DNA of 64,000 nucleotides, from NCBI RefSeq assembly GCF_016919165.1, contig NZ_JAFFPS010000033.1:1-64000 (forward strand), given 5' to 3'. Below are positions 1-8,783 of the stretch, in pieces (position 1 is the first letter of the stretch; each line of letters begins with the position of its first letter). A program made the position numbers and the translations under genes. The notes beneath the pieces were generated by a model. The model was not told the DNA's origin and did no database searches. It worked only from the letters and a program-made list of their open reading frames with translations. The DNA comes from Leptospira chreensis. Lineage in GTDB: Bacteria > Spirochaetota > Leptospiria > Leptospirales > Leptospiraceae.

Positions 1-75
1 TAGGTCACAGGTGTAAGTTCAGTAATGGATTCAGCCAAGTGATACTAATCGCTCGATCGGCTTGACCATATTACA
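1..75 (+). rRNA. rrl: 23S ribosomal RNA, 3' end (partial)
   Basis: The first ~70 bases match the conserved end of bacterial 23S rRNA: the gtgatactaatcgctcg segment corresponds to the usual GGTACTAATAGGCCGAG near the 3' end, and it closes with ggcttgacca. The gene enters from the left edge, so only the last helix is present. The exact 3' end is estimated. No 5S gene follows, which fits leptospires, where rRNA genes are dispersed rather than in a 16S-23S-5S operon. Confidence 0.9.
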
Positions 76-151
76 ATTTGCATGTGCGTAAACATGCAAG
101 TATAGATTAGCACTGTTTGTTCATTTACATGTCGTATACATTTGTTGGGAG

Positions 152-184
152 AAGCCTTTGGTCACAAGATCAGAGGCTTTTTTT
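152..184 (+). terminator. Rho-independent terminator after 23S rRNA
   Basis: A 12-bp stem (152-163 with 168-179, two G-U pairs), an acaa tetraloop and a run of T at 178-184. It is placed and oriented to end the rRNA transcript. Confidence 0.8.
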
Positions 185-234
185 GTGTCCTGAAAACAAT
201 TCATGTATTAAATAAGTAATCCAAGTCAGAATGC

Positions 235-430
235 GTTTCTGACGGAGGCGAAGCAGGATTGCGAAGCTCGCCAGTCTGAAAAGGATGTTCAGCTGGCAGG
301 AGTCAGGAAAGCATTCTGCTGTGTCTCCGCAGGCTTTCCCTCTTAGTGAAAGATAGAACCTCTGTCGTATATAGTTGAAGAAGAGTAAGATAAAAAGAAG
401 CCTTATGTCGAAAGATGTGAGGCTTTTTTT
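235..430 (+). ncRNA. Candidate structured small RNA between two look-alike terminators
   Basis: No convincing reading frame is present. The stretch is rich in nested inverted repeats: GGCGA 247-251 with TCGCC 268-272; GCCAG 270-274 with CTGGC 293-297 (an alternative to the first); and a strong hairpin 306-339 in which GGAAAGC pairs with GCTTTCC and CTGC pairs with GCAG, with a 3-nt bulge. It ends in its own T-tailed terminator at 398-430, whose arms resemble those of the rRNA terminator. It is not 5S rRNA or tRNA by eye. It could be an independent small RNA or simply a processed rRNA trailer. The 5' end and promoter are not identified. Confidence 0.35.
398..430 (+). terminator. Second Rho-independent terminator
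   Basis: A 12-bp stem (398-409 with 414-425, including G-U pairs), a gaaa tetraloop, and T-rich tail to 430. The AAGCCT/AGGCTT arms are the same as in the terminator at 152-184, suggesting duplication or a shared rrn terminator type. Confidence 0.75.
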
Positions 431-537
431 ATGCCTATGTTTTAGCCACATAGGAAATTCGTAAGAGTTTTACCACTTAGGAACTAAGTGAGAATTTTAC
501 TGCAACCTAGTCCGAAATAAAAGAAAGGATTCCTTAA

Positions 538-855
538 ATACGGGACACAGTGCTCATTATGGGAATCCATTATGAAATGCGCTTTTGGAGAGCAGAAGAA
601 GGATCTCACACATACATTACCGTGCAGAATGATGGCATAGGATTCAAATAAAAAGAATTTGAGCAAGGATCGAGCTTTGGTCTATATTTGCATAATGAAC
701 TTATGACTCAAATCGGAGGATCACTGAAAATCGAAAAAGACAATGGGACAAAAACGACACTTAATTTTCCAATCAAACAGAGTAGTATCTCCTTTGTTGG
801 TGTAAATGTAAATTTTTTCACAAAGAGTAGCGAAAAACATAACGCCTTGAACTAG
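538..855 (+). pseudogene. Histidine kinase ATPase-domain remnant (in-frame stop)
   Basis: Reading the frame that contains position 622 gives VQNDGIGF, a TAA stop at 649-651, then after a short gap FGLYLHNEL, IGGSLKIEKDNGTKTTLNFP and a final stop at 853-855. These are the N/G1 box, G2 box and last strands of a HATPase_c domain of the HisKA_2/HWE kind, in the right order and spacing. No dimerisation domain or start precedes it: the frame is closed by TAA at 535-537. It is therefore a truncated and interrupted remnant rather than a working gene. Family assignment comes from motif recognition only. Confidence 0.65.
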
Positions 856-1237
856 ATTAGTGGTCTTTAAAATGAATATTTTTCATACTGTTACCGTATA
901 ACAAAAGGAGATTCCTTGCCTTCGATCATATAAGCACAAAGTTCAACGGATCACTTCCTATTTAAAGTTTTTGAAAGTTTTTATTTTGGGGGAGGCAGAA
1001 TATCCATCAAATCGCTTAATAATTCCTTCTACTTAGTGTATATGAATCTATCAAAAATATTACTACAACCAAGTTCCCAAATCCAGAAACAATTCCCATA
1101 TTCCCGACACAATCTGATCATCTACCTTGAGATGATCCAAACCCATATTCTCATTTCGAACATCCAAAAGAGAAATTTTTGACCTATCCAAATATACAGC
1201 TTTTCTTAATTTTGGAGGATAGACACGAAGGCATATT
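856..1237. other. Intergenic, no gene seen
   Basis: AT-rich sequence with stops in all frames and no persuasive gene. It must hold the promoter of the downstream helicase, but no clear -35/-10 pair stands out. Confidence 0.5.
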
Positions 1238-2653
1238 TTGCAAAAACAAATTGAAACGTTTTCAGATCTGAAATTAGATCGATCCATCCAAAAAGCAGTC
1301 GTTGAGACTGGTTATACTAAACCTACACCCATCCAAATCCAAGCCATTCCCTTACTTCTAGACAATCACGATCTGTTAGGTTGTGCGCAAACTGGCACCG
1401 GTAAAACCGCTGCTTTTGCTTTGCCTATGATCCAAAATTTAATTTCCACGAGGGCAAAACCAAATCCAAAACAACCACGATCTCTTGTGTTAGTTCCCAC
1501 TCGTGAGCTTGCCATTCAGGTCCATGAAAGTTTTGTTTTATATGGAAAATATACCCAAATTCGAACGGCAGTAATTTTTGGTGGTGTGGGACAAAATCCC
1601 CAAGCCAAGGCCATTGCAAGCGGATTGGATGTGCTCATTGCCACACCCGGTCGCCTGGTCGATTTGATGAACCAAAATTTGGTATCTTTGAAAAATCTCG
1701 AAATATTCGTGTTAGATGAAGCAGATAGGATGTTGGATATGGGTTTTATCCATGATATTCGAAAAATCATTTCCTTTCTTCCGAAGCGCAGACAGAATTT
1801 GTTTTTTTCTGCAACTATGCCATCTGAAATAGAAAAATTGGCAAACTCAATTTTGGTAGAACCAATTCGTATCGATGTAACACCTGTTTCGTCGACAGTA
1901 GAACTAATTTCACAATCTGTGATGTATACAGAACTAGCAGATAAAAAAAATCTTCTCCTTCATTTGTTTAAAGATAAAAATTTTAAAAAAACTATTATCT
2001 TTACCAAAACAAAACATGGAGCCAATAAAATTTCAGAACTCTTGAACAAAAGTGGAATCAAAACTGATGTAATTCACGGCAATAAAAGTCAATCAGCTAG
2101 ACAAAGAGCCTTAGAAGATTTTCGTTCGGGAAAAAACAGAGCCCTTGTCGCAACCGATTTGGCTGCCCGAGGAATAGACATCGATGACATCACCCATGTA
2201 ATTAATTATGAAATTCCTTATGTTCCTGAAACCTATGTACATCGAATTGGTCGTACGGCACGTGCAGGGAAAAATGGAATTGCCATTGCAATAGCAGAGG
2301 CAGACGAAAGATCACTGATCAAAGACATTGAAAAAGTAATTGGAATTTCGATCCCAGTGGATCGGGACCATCCTTACCATGCAGCGCGGGTTGAATCGCA
2401 TACAGGCAAAGCTCCCAAAATCCATGGATCTGGAGGTGGCGGCAATAGAGGTCAAAGACGTCCCTCAAAATCGGGAGATATTTCTTCTGGCCGAAACGGA
2501 AACTCACAGCAGAACTCCAAGCAAAACTCACATCGAAGTCAAGGGCAATCGGAAAAAAGAAAGCCAAGTAATTCAGGAAATAGATCTGAGCCTAAAAAAT
2601 CATCTCCTAGTGCGAAAAAAACGCCGAAAGCAAAAATGTCACGATTTAGGTAG
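1238..2653 (+). CDS. DEAD-box ATP-dependent RNA helicase (RhlE/DeaD type)
   Basis: A 471-residue cytoplasmic RNA helicase that unwinds RNA duplexes in ribosome assembly or mRNA turnover. Motifs are complete and in order: Q motif near residue 30 (TPIQIQAIP), Walker A AQTGTGKT at 50-57, PTRELA at 87-92, DEAD at 160-163, SAT at 191-193, and HRIGRTAR near 337. The core is followed by a ~90-residue low-complexity tail rich in G, S, N, K and R, typical of an RNA-binding extension. The start is TTG with a GAAGG element about 6 nt upstream; no ATG lies upstream in frame. Which paralogue it is (rhlE, deaD, cshA) cannot be fixed from motifs, so no symbol is given. Confidence 0.93.
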   Translation: MQKQIETFSDLKLDRSIQKAVVETGYTKPTPIQIQAIPLLLDNHDLLGCAQTGTGKTAAFALPMIQNLISTRAKPNPKQPRSLVLVPTRELAIQVHESFVLYGKYTQIRTAVIFGGVGQNPQAKAIASGLDVLIATPGRLVDLMNQNLVSLKNLEIFVLDEADRMLDMGFIHDIRKIISFLPKRRQNLFFSATMPSEIEKLANSILVEPIRIDVTPVSSTVELISQSVMYTELADKKNLLLHLFKDKNFKKTIIFTKTKHGANKISELLNKSGIKTDVIHGNKSQSARQRALEDFRSGKNRALVATDLAARGIDIDDITHVINYEIPYVPETYVHRIGRTARAGKNGIAIAIAEADERSLIKDIEKVIGISIPVDRDHPYHAARVESHTGKAPKIHGSGGGGNRGQRRPSKSGDISSGRNGNSQQNSKQNSHRSQGQSEKRKPSNSGNRSEPKKSSPSAKKTPKAKMSRFR

Positions 2654-2860
2654 TGAGACATTCTATACTGGTAGTTACGAACTCTACGCTGGTTACTGCT
2701 TCATTGGGGTAAGCCAGTCGAAGCGCATGGTTTTATAAGGCACAAAAAGTATTTGTTTGGTTACGTCCGAGGTTTTATTTAAAAGGCCTTTCGTAGCGAT
2801 CGCATGAATATGATGATTGAAGTTTAAATGATTGCCAACTTCGTGAAACGTGCATAGCTT

Positions 2861-2937
2861 TTAAACCCACTTACGGTTTCAGATGAACTCGTTTTGAGTG
2901 TTTACCGTAAATGGGTTTAAGAGTATTTTATTTTTTT
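2861..2937. terminator. Bidirectional-looking hairpin between convergent genes
   Basis: A 17-bp stem with a single mismatch (2861-2877 with 2904-2920), then gagtattttattttttt. It lies between the helicase (+) and the lipoprotein at 2928 (-). It would end the helicase transcript on the + strand; the T-rich tail overlaps the lipoprotein stop codon. Confidence 0.6.
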
Positions 2938-3470
2938 CGAATGTTGATTCTGTAAGGTGTGATGCTTGAGCTAGGTCGGGCACCTGAACAGGTATAATCA
3001 CCTGGATCAACGATCCCAGAGCCATAGATAGTATAACTGGTACCAGCTGTTAAATTAAGCGTAGCCGCCTGTCCAGGTGTATTACGAGTTGTGTATAAAG
3101 CCGTAACTCCTTGGTCTAACTGCACATGAATCGTGAAGTTGGATGAATTACATCTAGGAGATGTCAATGTTTGGCGACCGGTTGAACCTACCACTTCATA
3201 TTCACCGGAACTCGGAACAGTGAAAGTTGCGACTGATGTTGTACTACTGCAAATGGAATCAAATCCATCTGATAGATCTACTGCTGTTGACCCATTAGAT
3301 GATGTCAAAATCGTACACGGTGGGTTGGCAACAACTGCTAGAACTAGGGCATCGGTTAATGCATCCCCCGTAAGTTCAACACCAGGAATCAATCCTTCTT
3401 TCTTTTCTTCTGCACACCCAATAGCGAGCAAAAAAGGGATCAATAAAATGATAGCGTATGTTTTTTTCAA
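2928..3470 (-). CDS. Lipoprotein of unknown function
   Basis: 180 residues. MKKTYAIILLIPFLLAIGC is a spirochaetal lipoprotein signal peptide (lipobox LAIGC, lipidated Cys19), so the protein should sit on the inner or outer membrane. After a charged EEKKE linker comes LTGDALTDALVLAVV, and then a serine/threonine/glycine-rich beta domain with four further cysteines (CTIL, CSST, CNSS, CSGA). It ends in a basic RINIRKK tail. The start is TTG, chosen because a perfect AGGAGG lies 5 nt upstream (3476-3481) and no ATG gives a signal peptide. No known domain recognised; it resembles beta-sandwich surface lipoproteins in general shape only. Confidence 0.8.
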   Translation of the reverse strand: MKKTYAIILLIPFLLAIGCAEEKKEGLIPGVELTGDALTDALVLAVVANPPCTILTSSNGSTAVDLSDGFDSICSSTTSVATFTVPSSGEYEVVGSTGRQTLTSPRCNSSNFTIHVQLDQGVTALYTTRNTPGQAATLNLTAGTSYTIYGSGIVDPGDYTCSGARPSSSITPYRINIRKK

Positions 3471-3510
3471 AAAAACCTCCTAACGCGGTGGATGTATTCA
3501 TCGCATAACC

Positions 3511-3538
3511 AGCAAAAATAGTCAAAACTATTTTTGCT
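3511..3538. promoter_or_regulatory. 12-bp perfect inverted repeat upstream of the 3470 lipoprotein
   Basis: AGCAAAAATAGT (3511-3522), 4-nt loop, ACTATTTTTGCT (3527-3538). No T tract follows on either strand, so it is not an obvious terminator. It lies 30-60 bp upstream of the AGGAGG/TTG start and includes TTGACT on the - strand, so an operator or a leader hairpin is possible. Confidence 0.4.
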
Positions 3539-3665
3539 AAAAATAAGGTTACATTTTGTAACTTCCGCCTATCCATTTGAAGTATATTCTGCTGCTGCAG
3601 GTTACATTATCTTATTAGCGATTTGGAATACTTCTAGATTTGAGCCTTTTTTGTGAGTCCTATGT

Positions 3666-4133
3666 TCACAGTATTTTCTCAAAACAAACTGCTGTGGGAT
3701 CCGAAACCCATTTCCCAAATTTCGGAATTTCAGTGAATCCAAATTTTTTATAAAAGGCAAGGGCTTCTGTTTGGGGCTCTCCTGCACGAAGAATCATGGA
3801 TGTATATCCGTCTATTTTTGTTTGTTTTTCTAGTTCAATTAACAACGAGTTGGCGATTTGTTGGTTTCGAAATTTGGGAAATACATAGACAGCATCTAAT
3901 TCACATTGGGTAGAACTGTATTTTGTATAGGCGACAGAACCCATCGGTTCCCCTGTCTCAGGGATTTCTGCAATCCAGAATCTACCTTTAGGAGGAAGGA
4001 ACTCATTTGGATCCATTGGATTGGGAGCTTTAAATCCGTATCTGTCTTGGATTTCCTCCCATAAGTTATCGACACAAAGTTTGGTATTAGAATCCCACTG
4101 GTCTACGAGTCGAATTTTGAAATTGGTTATCAT
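3666..4133 (-). CDS. GNAT-family N-acetyltransferase
   Basis: 155 residues, the usual length of a single GNAT domain, which moves an acetyl group from acetyl-CoA to an amine. Visible GNAT elements: strand beta4 with GSVAYTK and CELDAVYVFPKFRNQQIANSL, in which the acetyl-CoA loop (normally R/Q-x-x-G-x-G/A) appears as FRNQQIA with Gln replacing the first Gly. The C-terminal part has AFYKKFGFTEIPKF, the usual 'FY...GF' end motif. The substrate is unknown. It is monocistronic by spacing. Its ATG lies inside a perfect inverted repeat (see 4128-4155). Confidence 0.85.
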   Translation of the reverse strand: MITNFKIRLVDQWDSNTKLCVDNLWEEIQDRYGFKAPNPMDPNEFLPPKGRFWIAEIPETGEPMGSVAYTKYSSTQCELDAVYVFPKFRNQQIANSLLIELEKQTKIDGYTSMILRAGEPQTEALAFYKKFGFTEIPKFGKWVSDPTAVCFEKIL

Positions 4134-4155
4134 ATATGTAAAATAATATATGATA
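4128..4155. promoter_or_regulatory. Inverted repeat overlapping the acetyltransferase start codon
   Basis: TATCATATAT (4128-4137), 8-nt spacer, ATATATGATA (4146-4155): a perfect 10-bp palindromic pair covering the start codon of the - strand gene. It could be a repressor operator or an mRNA hairpin that hides the start. Confidence 0.4.
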
Positions 4156-4407
4156 CTGAATCAAAGGGAATGAAGATGCTCAAGTCTTTATTGGTTTTGC
4201 ATACATCTTATTGTTTTGTAAAGGAATTGGATGGAACCATTTAGATTGATATTCTCATCACTCAGCGAATCTAAAAGTCGAACATTGTCGGTAGTTGTTT
4301 TGTAACTAAAAAATAGAGTTGCTTCCTGGTCCTAAAGTTACATAAAATAATACACAATTCTGAAATTTATTGACTCGTTTTGAATTGAGTATGCAGGTCT
4401 TACCAAC

Positions 4408-4998
4408 ATGTCAAAAAATGTTTTAAATTCGGTGAAGAATTATGTTTCCGTAAAGAAATTCCAATTCGTTTTGTTTTTATTTCTTTGCGGTTGTGCGGAT
4501 TTAGCGATGAACAACCCTTGCGATCCCTCTTCTAAGGATTATGCAACAGGCATTGCTCTAAAAATTGCATCGAACAATAGCAAGTCTTATTGTGACTTCA
4601 ATACTAGGAATGCTGATAACACCGCATCATTGCCATGTAGTCCGTGTAGGATTTTTGTGACAGCTACACCATATTCTGGTGGTTCTTCAGAACACCTTGA
4701 TTGGGTGATGCAACCTAACAAAAGTTATATTCGTGTTATCGGTGCAGTCGTTATTGGAACTACTAACATTAATGGACTTTTGATTGCGCAGAGCAATCCG
4801 GTATCAGCTTCTAGTGTGACTACATGGCTTGGGTTCAATGTGAATTGGCCAACTGAACCAGGTCTTCATTGTAGCGATTGGATGGTCGGAACTAATGCGA
4901 TTACTGGAACACTAAATAACCAAAATACAAACCCGATTATTGGATCTAGTACCAATACTTGTGACAATCCTCATTCACTCATTTGTGTGGAACAATAG
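4408..4998 (+). CDS. Lipoprotein with a shortened DUF1554 domain
   Basis: 196 residues. The signal peptide ends in FLFLCGC with the lipidated Cys most likely the one before ADLAMNNPCDP. After the ~34-residue post-lipobox module shared with five other lipoproteins here (CDPSSKDY...YC) comes a beta domain with DWVMQPNKSYIR, TNINGLL, HCSDWMVG and the C-terminal LICVEQ. These match the second half of DUF1554 as seen in the 33718-34659 protein (DWVLKPNTNYVR, TNVNGLF, LLCIEQ). The domain's N-terminal half (the ADTICN/KALLVD part) is missing, so this is either a trimmed DUF1554 or a diverged one. Function unknown; DUF1554 is largely a leptospiral surface-protein domain. No clear SD precedes the ATG. 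Confidence 0.82.
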   Translation: MSKNVLNSVKNYVSVKKFQFVLFLFLCGCADLAMNNPCDPSSKDYATGIALKIASNNSKSYCDFNTRNADNTASLPCSPCRIFVTATPYSGGSSEHLDWVMQPNKSYIRVIGAVVIGTTNINGLLIAQSNPVSASSVTTWLGFNVNWPTEPGLHCSDWMVGTNAITGTLNNQNTNPIIGSSTNTCDNPHSLICVEQ

Positions 4999-5070
4999 AA
5001 ATCTTATAGGAAAGATTTCTATTGCTGAATGAAACCTCGTGTTAACAGAAAATACTAACGAATGGAAATC

Positions 5071-5646
5071 CTAAAGTTGATTTAGGTAAGGTTTAGCATC
5101 TTCAATAAATTGATATGATGTGGCTTTAAATACCTCTTCTTCGGAAGATGTGATTAAATTAACCCAAATGACTGGTAAAGTGAAGATCCAAAGAAAAATG
5201 GATCTTCTTGGTGAATAAGTAAAATCTTTTACCTTTTGGCCATCTTTATATAAAGAATAGGTAACATCAAATCCTTCATTCGAACTCCATGCAGGTAAGA
5301 TGGTTGCCGTTGCCATGGAAAGATATCCAAAAATAAGGGCCGGAGCAGAAATCGGTGTCCACTGGGTGGATACTTTGCAATAAACGCCTTTTTGGGGAAT
5401 ATTCTTTGGGTCAAAGATTTCTTCTGTATCACTAAACTGTGATTTCAAACCAGTTTTAAAAAATGATTTTAAGGCCGCATAACCACCAAATTCTAAAATT
5501 GGGAATGGTTCCAGGTGGTAGAATAATTTTATTTTTGAAGGATTTGAAGTTTTTGCAGGAGGGTCGATTATCGGATAATCCCTGTAACGTGTGATACAGG
5601 AAGAAAAAGTTAGAATCAGCAAAAATAATAAATGAACAAATTTCAT
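5071..5646 (-). CDS. Putative lipoprotein with a C-terminal membrane segment
   Basis: 191 residues from MKFVHLLFLLILTFSSC (lipobox FSSC), chosen over an ATG 27 bases upstream because AGAGG lies ~7 nt before this ATG and the signal peptide then starts normally. The body is mixed alpha/beta without a domain I recognise. Two hydrophobic stretches, LIFGYLSMATATILPAW and IFLWIFTLPVIWVNLI, could be membrane spans, giving a lipid-anchored protein that also crosses the membrane. The overall pattern resembles small membrane-attached lipoproteins seen in many leptospires, but I cannot name a family. Confidence 0.75.
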   Translation of the reverse strand: MKFVHLLFLLILTFSSCITRYRDYPIIDPPAKTSNPSKIKLFYHLEPFPILEFGGYAALKSFFKTGLKSQFSDTEEIFDPKNIPQKGVYCKVSTQWTPISAPALIFGYLSMATATILPAWSSNEGFDVTYSLYKDGQKVKDFTYSPRRSIFLWIFTLPVIWVNLITSSEEEVFKATSYQFIEDAKPYLNQL

Positions 5647-5872
5647 CTTTAAACCTCTGTTATAGTTTTGCACAATTCTTTCATTTTATCAATTCAGTTC
5701 AACAGTTTTATCTTTTGGGAGGGTCTTTTGCGTTTTCATGAGCCAAACACCGCAATGAGGATTACAGAAAGATTTTGAATGATACATAATGGGACCGAAC
5801 GCAATCTTTAGGAGAGTCTGGTACCCCTCCCAAGAAATCCCTAAAGTCATCCATGAATCAGGAAGCGAATCT

Positions 5873-7517
5873 TTATTTTAAAAGAAATTTGGAGAGGCAA
5901 CCGCCAATCGTTTTTGAAACTACAGGTTTTGAAATGAAATCATCGAACCCAACATGAAAACATTTTTCTTTCTCATCTAAACTTTCATCTGCGGTCAATG
6001 CCACAATGATTACCTTTGTTTGTTTTGACTTTTCGACTTCTCTGATTTTTAAAGTGGCATCCAATCCATTTTTTTTTGGCATTTGGATGTCCATAAAGAT
6101 AAAATCGGGGTTTTCGCTTTGGTAAACATGAATCGCTTCCTCTCCATCTTTTGCTTCGACAATGATCGCTTTTGGTACAATTCTTTGGAGCATGGTTCTA
6201 AGTAGAGTTAAGTTGATTTCGTTATCATCTACGGTTAAAATTTTGGATTGAATCGAACTCAAGGAACGATTTGTTTGAATGGAGTCTTGTTTTGATTCCA
6301 AAGAAGTCTTAGGAATTGAGACTGATTCATGGAGAGTCGTAGCATATTCCATTTCTAATATAAATGAGAAACTACTTCCGAGTCCGAATTCACTCTCCAA
6401 TTTCAACATTGAATTCATTTGGCCGAGTAAACGATTGGTAATCGTAAGGCCAAGGCCTGTGCCGCCATACTTTCTTGTGGTAGATGAATCTTCCTGAGAA
6501 AACATCTCAAAGATTTTCTCGAAACTTTTTTTTTCGATTCCAATTCCTGTGTCTTGAACATTAAAAAGTATTTTTGCCCGACTCTCATTTATGATTTCTA
6601 AAATTTTAATTTCAAAAATGACAAATCCTGTTTCGGTGAATTTTACTGCATTTCCGATAAGGTTGATTAAAATTTGCCTAATGCGAATCAGATCCATTTT
6701 TAAAAAATTAGGGATCTTTGGATCAATTTGAATTTTAAACTCGATATTCTTTTTTTGAAAGGAATAGAATAGATTTTAATTGGTCAACTAAGGATCGAAT
6801 CGGGAAAAATTCGTAATGAAGTTCTAGTTTCCCTGCTTCAATTTTCGAAAAATCTAATATATCATTGATAAGGTCGAGTAACGATAAGGCGGATGTGTGT
6901 GCGATTTCTAAATATTCTTTTCGAACTTCATCTTCCTTTCCGTGAAGCATTAAATCTAGATAGCCTATTACTGCATTTAAAGGTGTTCTAATTTCATGGC
7001 TCATGTTGGCAAGAAATTCGGATTTCGATTGGGTAGCACGAACTGCTGCTTCCTTTGTTAATCTAAGCTCCTCCTCTATTTCTTTAATTGATGTTATGTC
7101 CTGATGAGATCCAAACATAAAGGCGGGTTTTCCGTCCTTTGTCCATTCTGAAACTCGTCCTTTATCGAGAACCCAAACCCAATGGCCATTTTTGTGTTTC
7201 ATTCGAACTTCACATTCATAGTAAGGTTTCTTTCCGGCGAAATGTTCTTCCAGTTCCAGATTGATTCGAATCATATCATCGGGATGAGTAAGACCCGTCC
7301 ATAATTCATAATCGACAGGTCCAAGTTCTTCTAATGTATAACCTAAGATTTCTGCGTATCGATCGTTGACGATACTTGTGTTCTTGATCAGATCCGTTTC
7401 CCATGTGCCTGCATTCATGGCTCTGACTAATTCTGCAAAACGATGTCTTTCATGCCGAACGAGTTGTCCGTCTTCGTTACCCTCTCCCTTATTGTTAAAA
7501 TTTGTTTTGTTCATCAT
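5873..7517 (-). pseudogene. Hybrid sensor histidine kinase split by a frameshift
   Basis: Two adjacent frames together make one normal hybrid kinase. The N-terminal part (7517-6735) has a PAS/PAC domain (GTWETDLIKN, then WVWVLDKGR) and the HisKA box FLANMSHEIRTPLNAVIGY. It runs out of frame after LFLSKKEYRV. The C-terminal part (open from about 6740, first ATG at 6697) resumes with NIEFKIQ and carries HATPase_c (NAVKFTE, DTGIGIE, GGTGLGL) and a receiver domain (FMDIQMPKKNG, phospho-Asp; K in SKPV). The switch falls in a run of seven A (coding strand, 6750-6756); six A would restore one frame of about 547 codons. It could be a real inactivation, slippage-prone phase variation or a sequencing error. 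The start has two tandem ATGs and a weak SD. Confidence 0.85.
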
Positions 7518-7533
7518 TTTTGATTCTTATAAG

Positions 7534-7734
7534 ATGAGACGGTGGAAACCTGGGATTATTTTAGGAATCAATCCTAAAAAAGAATATAAATTTGGGCAAG
7601 GGAGAATCGAAGGTATTTTCGGTTTCGAATGGACCCGAAATAGGAATTTATGCTTAGAGAATTCGGACTTTGAGGATTATTTTCATTCATTGTCAGAGCA
7701 ATCGGGATTCATGATTTTTGAGAGCCGGGTGTAA
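7534..7734 (+). CDS. Small hypothetical ORF, doubtful
   Basis: 66 residues beginning MRRWKPGIILGINPKK, containing FGFEWTRNRN and ending MIFESRV. It starts 17 bases beyond the kinase start, in divergent orientation, and fills the gap to the recombinase. Composition looks coding-like, but there is no good SD (ATAAG only), no recognisable domain and no signal or membrane segment. It could equally be chance. Confidence 0.25.
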   Translation: MRRWKPGIILGINPKKEYKFGQGRIEGIFGFEWTRNRNLCLENSDFEDYFHSLSEQSGFMIFESRV

Positions 7735-7803
7735 AAGTGTAAAAACAAATTTGTATGAATTAAAAACCGTTTTCCTTTTCCGTATTTTAAAACTTATGTA
7801 CGA

Positions 7804-8688
7804 ATGGGTATGTTAAAAGATAAAATGATCACAGATATGATTGTACACGGATATGCAAAGAAAACAATTCGAAGTTATACGAATTGTATGATTATATTAA
7901 CTCGGCACTTTCAAAAGTCTCCTTTGGATTTGGAACCTATTGATATATATAACTTTTTCCTCTATTTGAGGTTAAGAAATCGTTCTGATTCTTCTCTAAT
8001 TAATTTTTATAGCGCATTTCTGTTTTTTTATTCAATAATAGATAGAAAAGAAATGATGCAATTGGTTCCCTTCCCGAAAAGAAAACGAACCGTTGTTTCT
8101 GTATTCAGCCAATCAGAGATCGTTGGTTTTCTTTCCAATTGTCGTACTGTTTGGGAGAAAATTGTTTTTACCTTACTTTATTCTTCTGGGATTCGTATTG
8201 GTGAAGTGGTAAACCTTCAAATATCTCATATTGATTTTGAAAGGAAGGCAATATTGATCGAGTCAGGGAAGGGAGGTCATGCAAGGTATGCACTTTTAGC
8301 TGATAAAACAGCATCTTTACTCAAACAATATATGGAAATTTATAATCCAAAGACCTATTTGTTTTTTTCTCGTAAAGGGAAAGATTATGCAGCGAGTGCG
8401 CGTTCCATCCAAGCAGCTTTTCAAAAAATTAGAAAACTAGCGGGAATTCAGAAGTATGGGACGGTACATACCCTCCGGCATTCCTTTGCAACTCATCTTT
8501 TGGAAGATGGATACGGATTAGTTTACATTCAAAAACTACTAGGTCATGCAGATATAAAAACTACGCTCGTTTATTTACATGTGAGTCCAAATTCTCTCCT
8601 GCAAATTACAAGTCCTTTAGAAAAAATTGTGAATATCAAATTAGGTATGTTTGAAAATAAAAATCAGTATGGGTTTCAGTTTAGATAA
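7804..8688 (+). CDS. Tyrosine recombinase (XerC/D- or integron-integrase-like)
   Basis: 294 residues, two domains. The N-terminal SAM-like core-binding domain spans ~1-95 (KKTIRSYTNCMIILTRHF). The catalytic domain has all active-site residues: Arg ~129 (SGIRIGEV), Lys ~157 (GKGGHAR), HTLRH at 223-227, His in LGHAD, and the nucleophile Tyr ~257 (TTLVYLHV). It should cut and rejoin DNA at a specific site. The chromosomal dimer-resolution XerC/XerD pair is usually encoded elsewhere. Here the gene abuts a structured repeat (8784-8910) and a compositionally different antiporter gene, so an accessory or mobile role is likelier. It lacks the extra helix insertion expected of true IntI, so I do not call it an integron integrase. 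Confidence 0.88.
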   Translation: MGMLKDKMITDMIVHGYAKKTIRSYTNCMIILTRHFQKSPLDLEPIDIYNFFLYLRLRNRSDSSLINFYSAFLFFYSIIDRKEMMQLVPFPKRKRTVVSVFSQSEIVGFLSNCRTVWEKIVFTLLYSSGIRIGEVVNLQISHIDFERKAILIESGKGGHARYALLADKTASLLKQYMEIYNPKTYLFFSRKGKDYAASARSIQAAFQKIRKLAGIQKYGTVHTLRHSFATHLLEDGYGLVYIQKLLGHADIKTTLVYLHVSPNSLLQITSPLEKIVNIKLGMFENKNQYGFQFR

Positions 8689-8783
8689 GTTTTTGGTTCC
8701 GAAGTTAACAACCTCCAATTGATGTTCCAAAGTTGAAATTACTTTTTTTGCTATCTATATAAAGGATTCGCTTCCTTGCGCTA

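Noticed and set aside
170..451. 93-codon - strand frame across the rrl downstream region
   Set aside because: It lies over two terminators and the hairpins, has no SD, and its composition is not protein-like.
1..480. 5S rRNA or tRNA after the 23S end
   Set aside because: No 5S signature (no CCGAAC loop, no closing stem) and no cloverleaf could be drawn.
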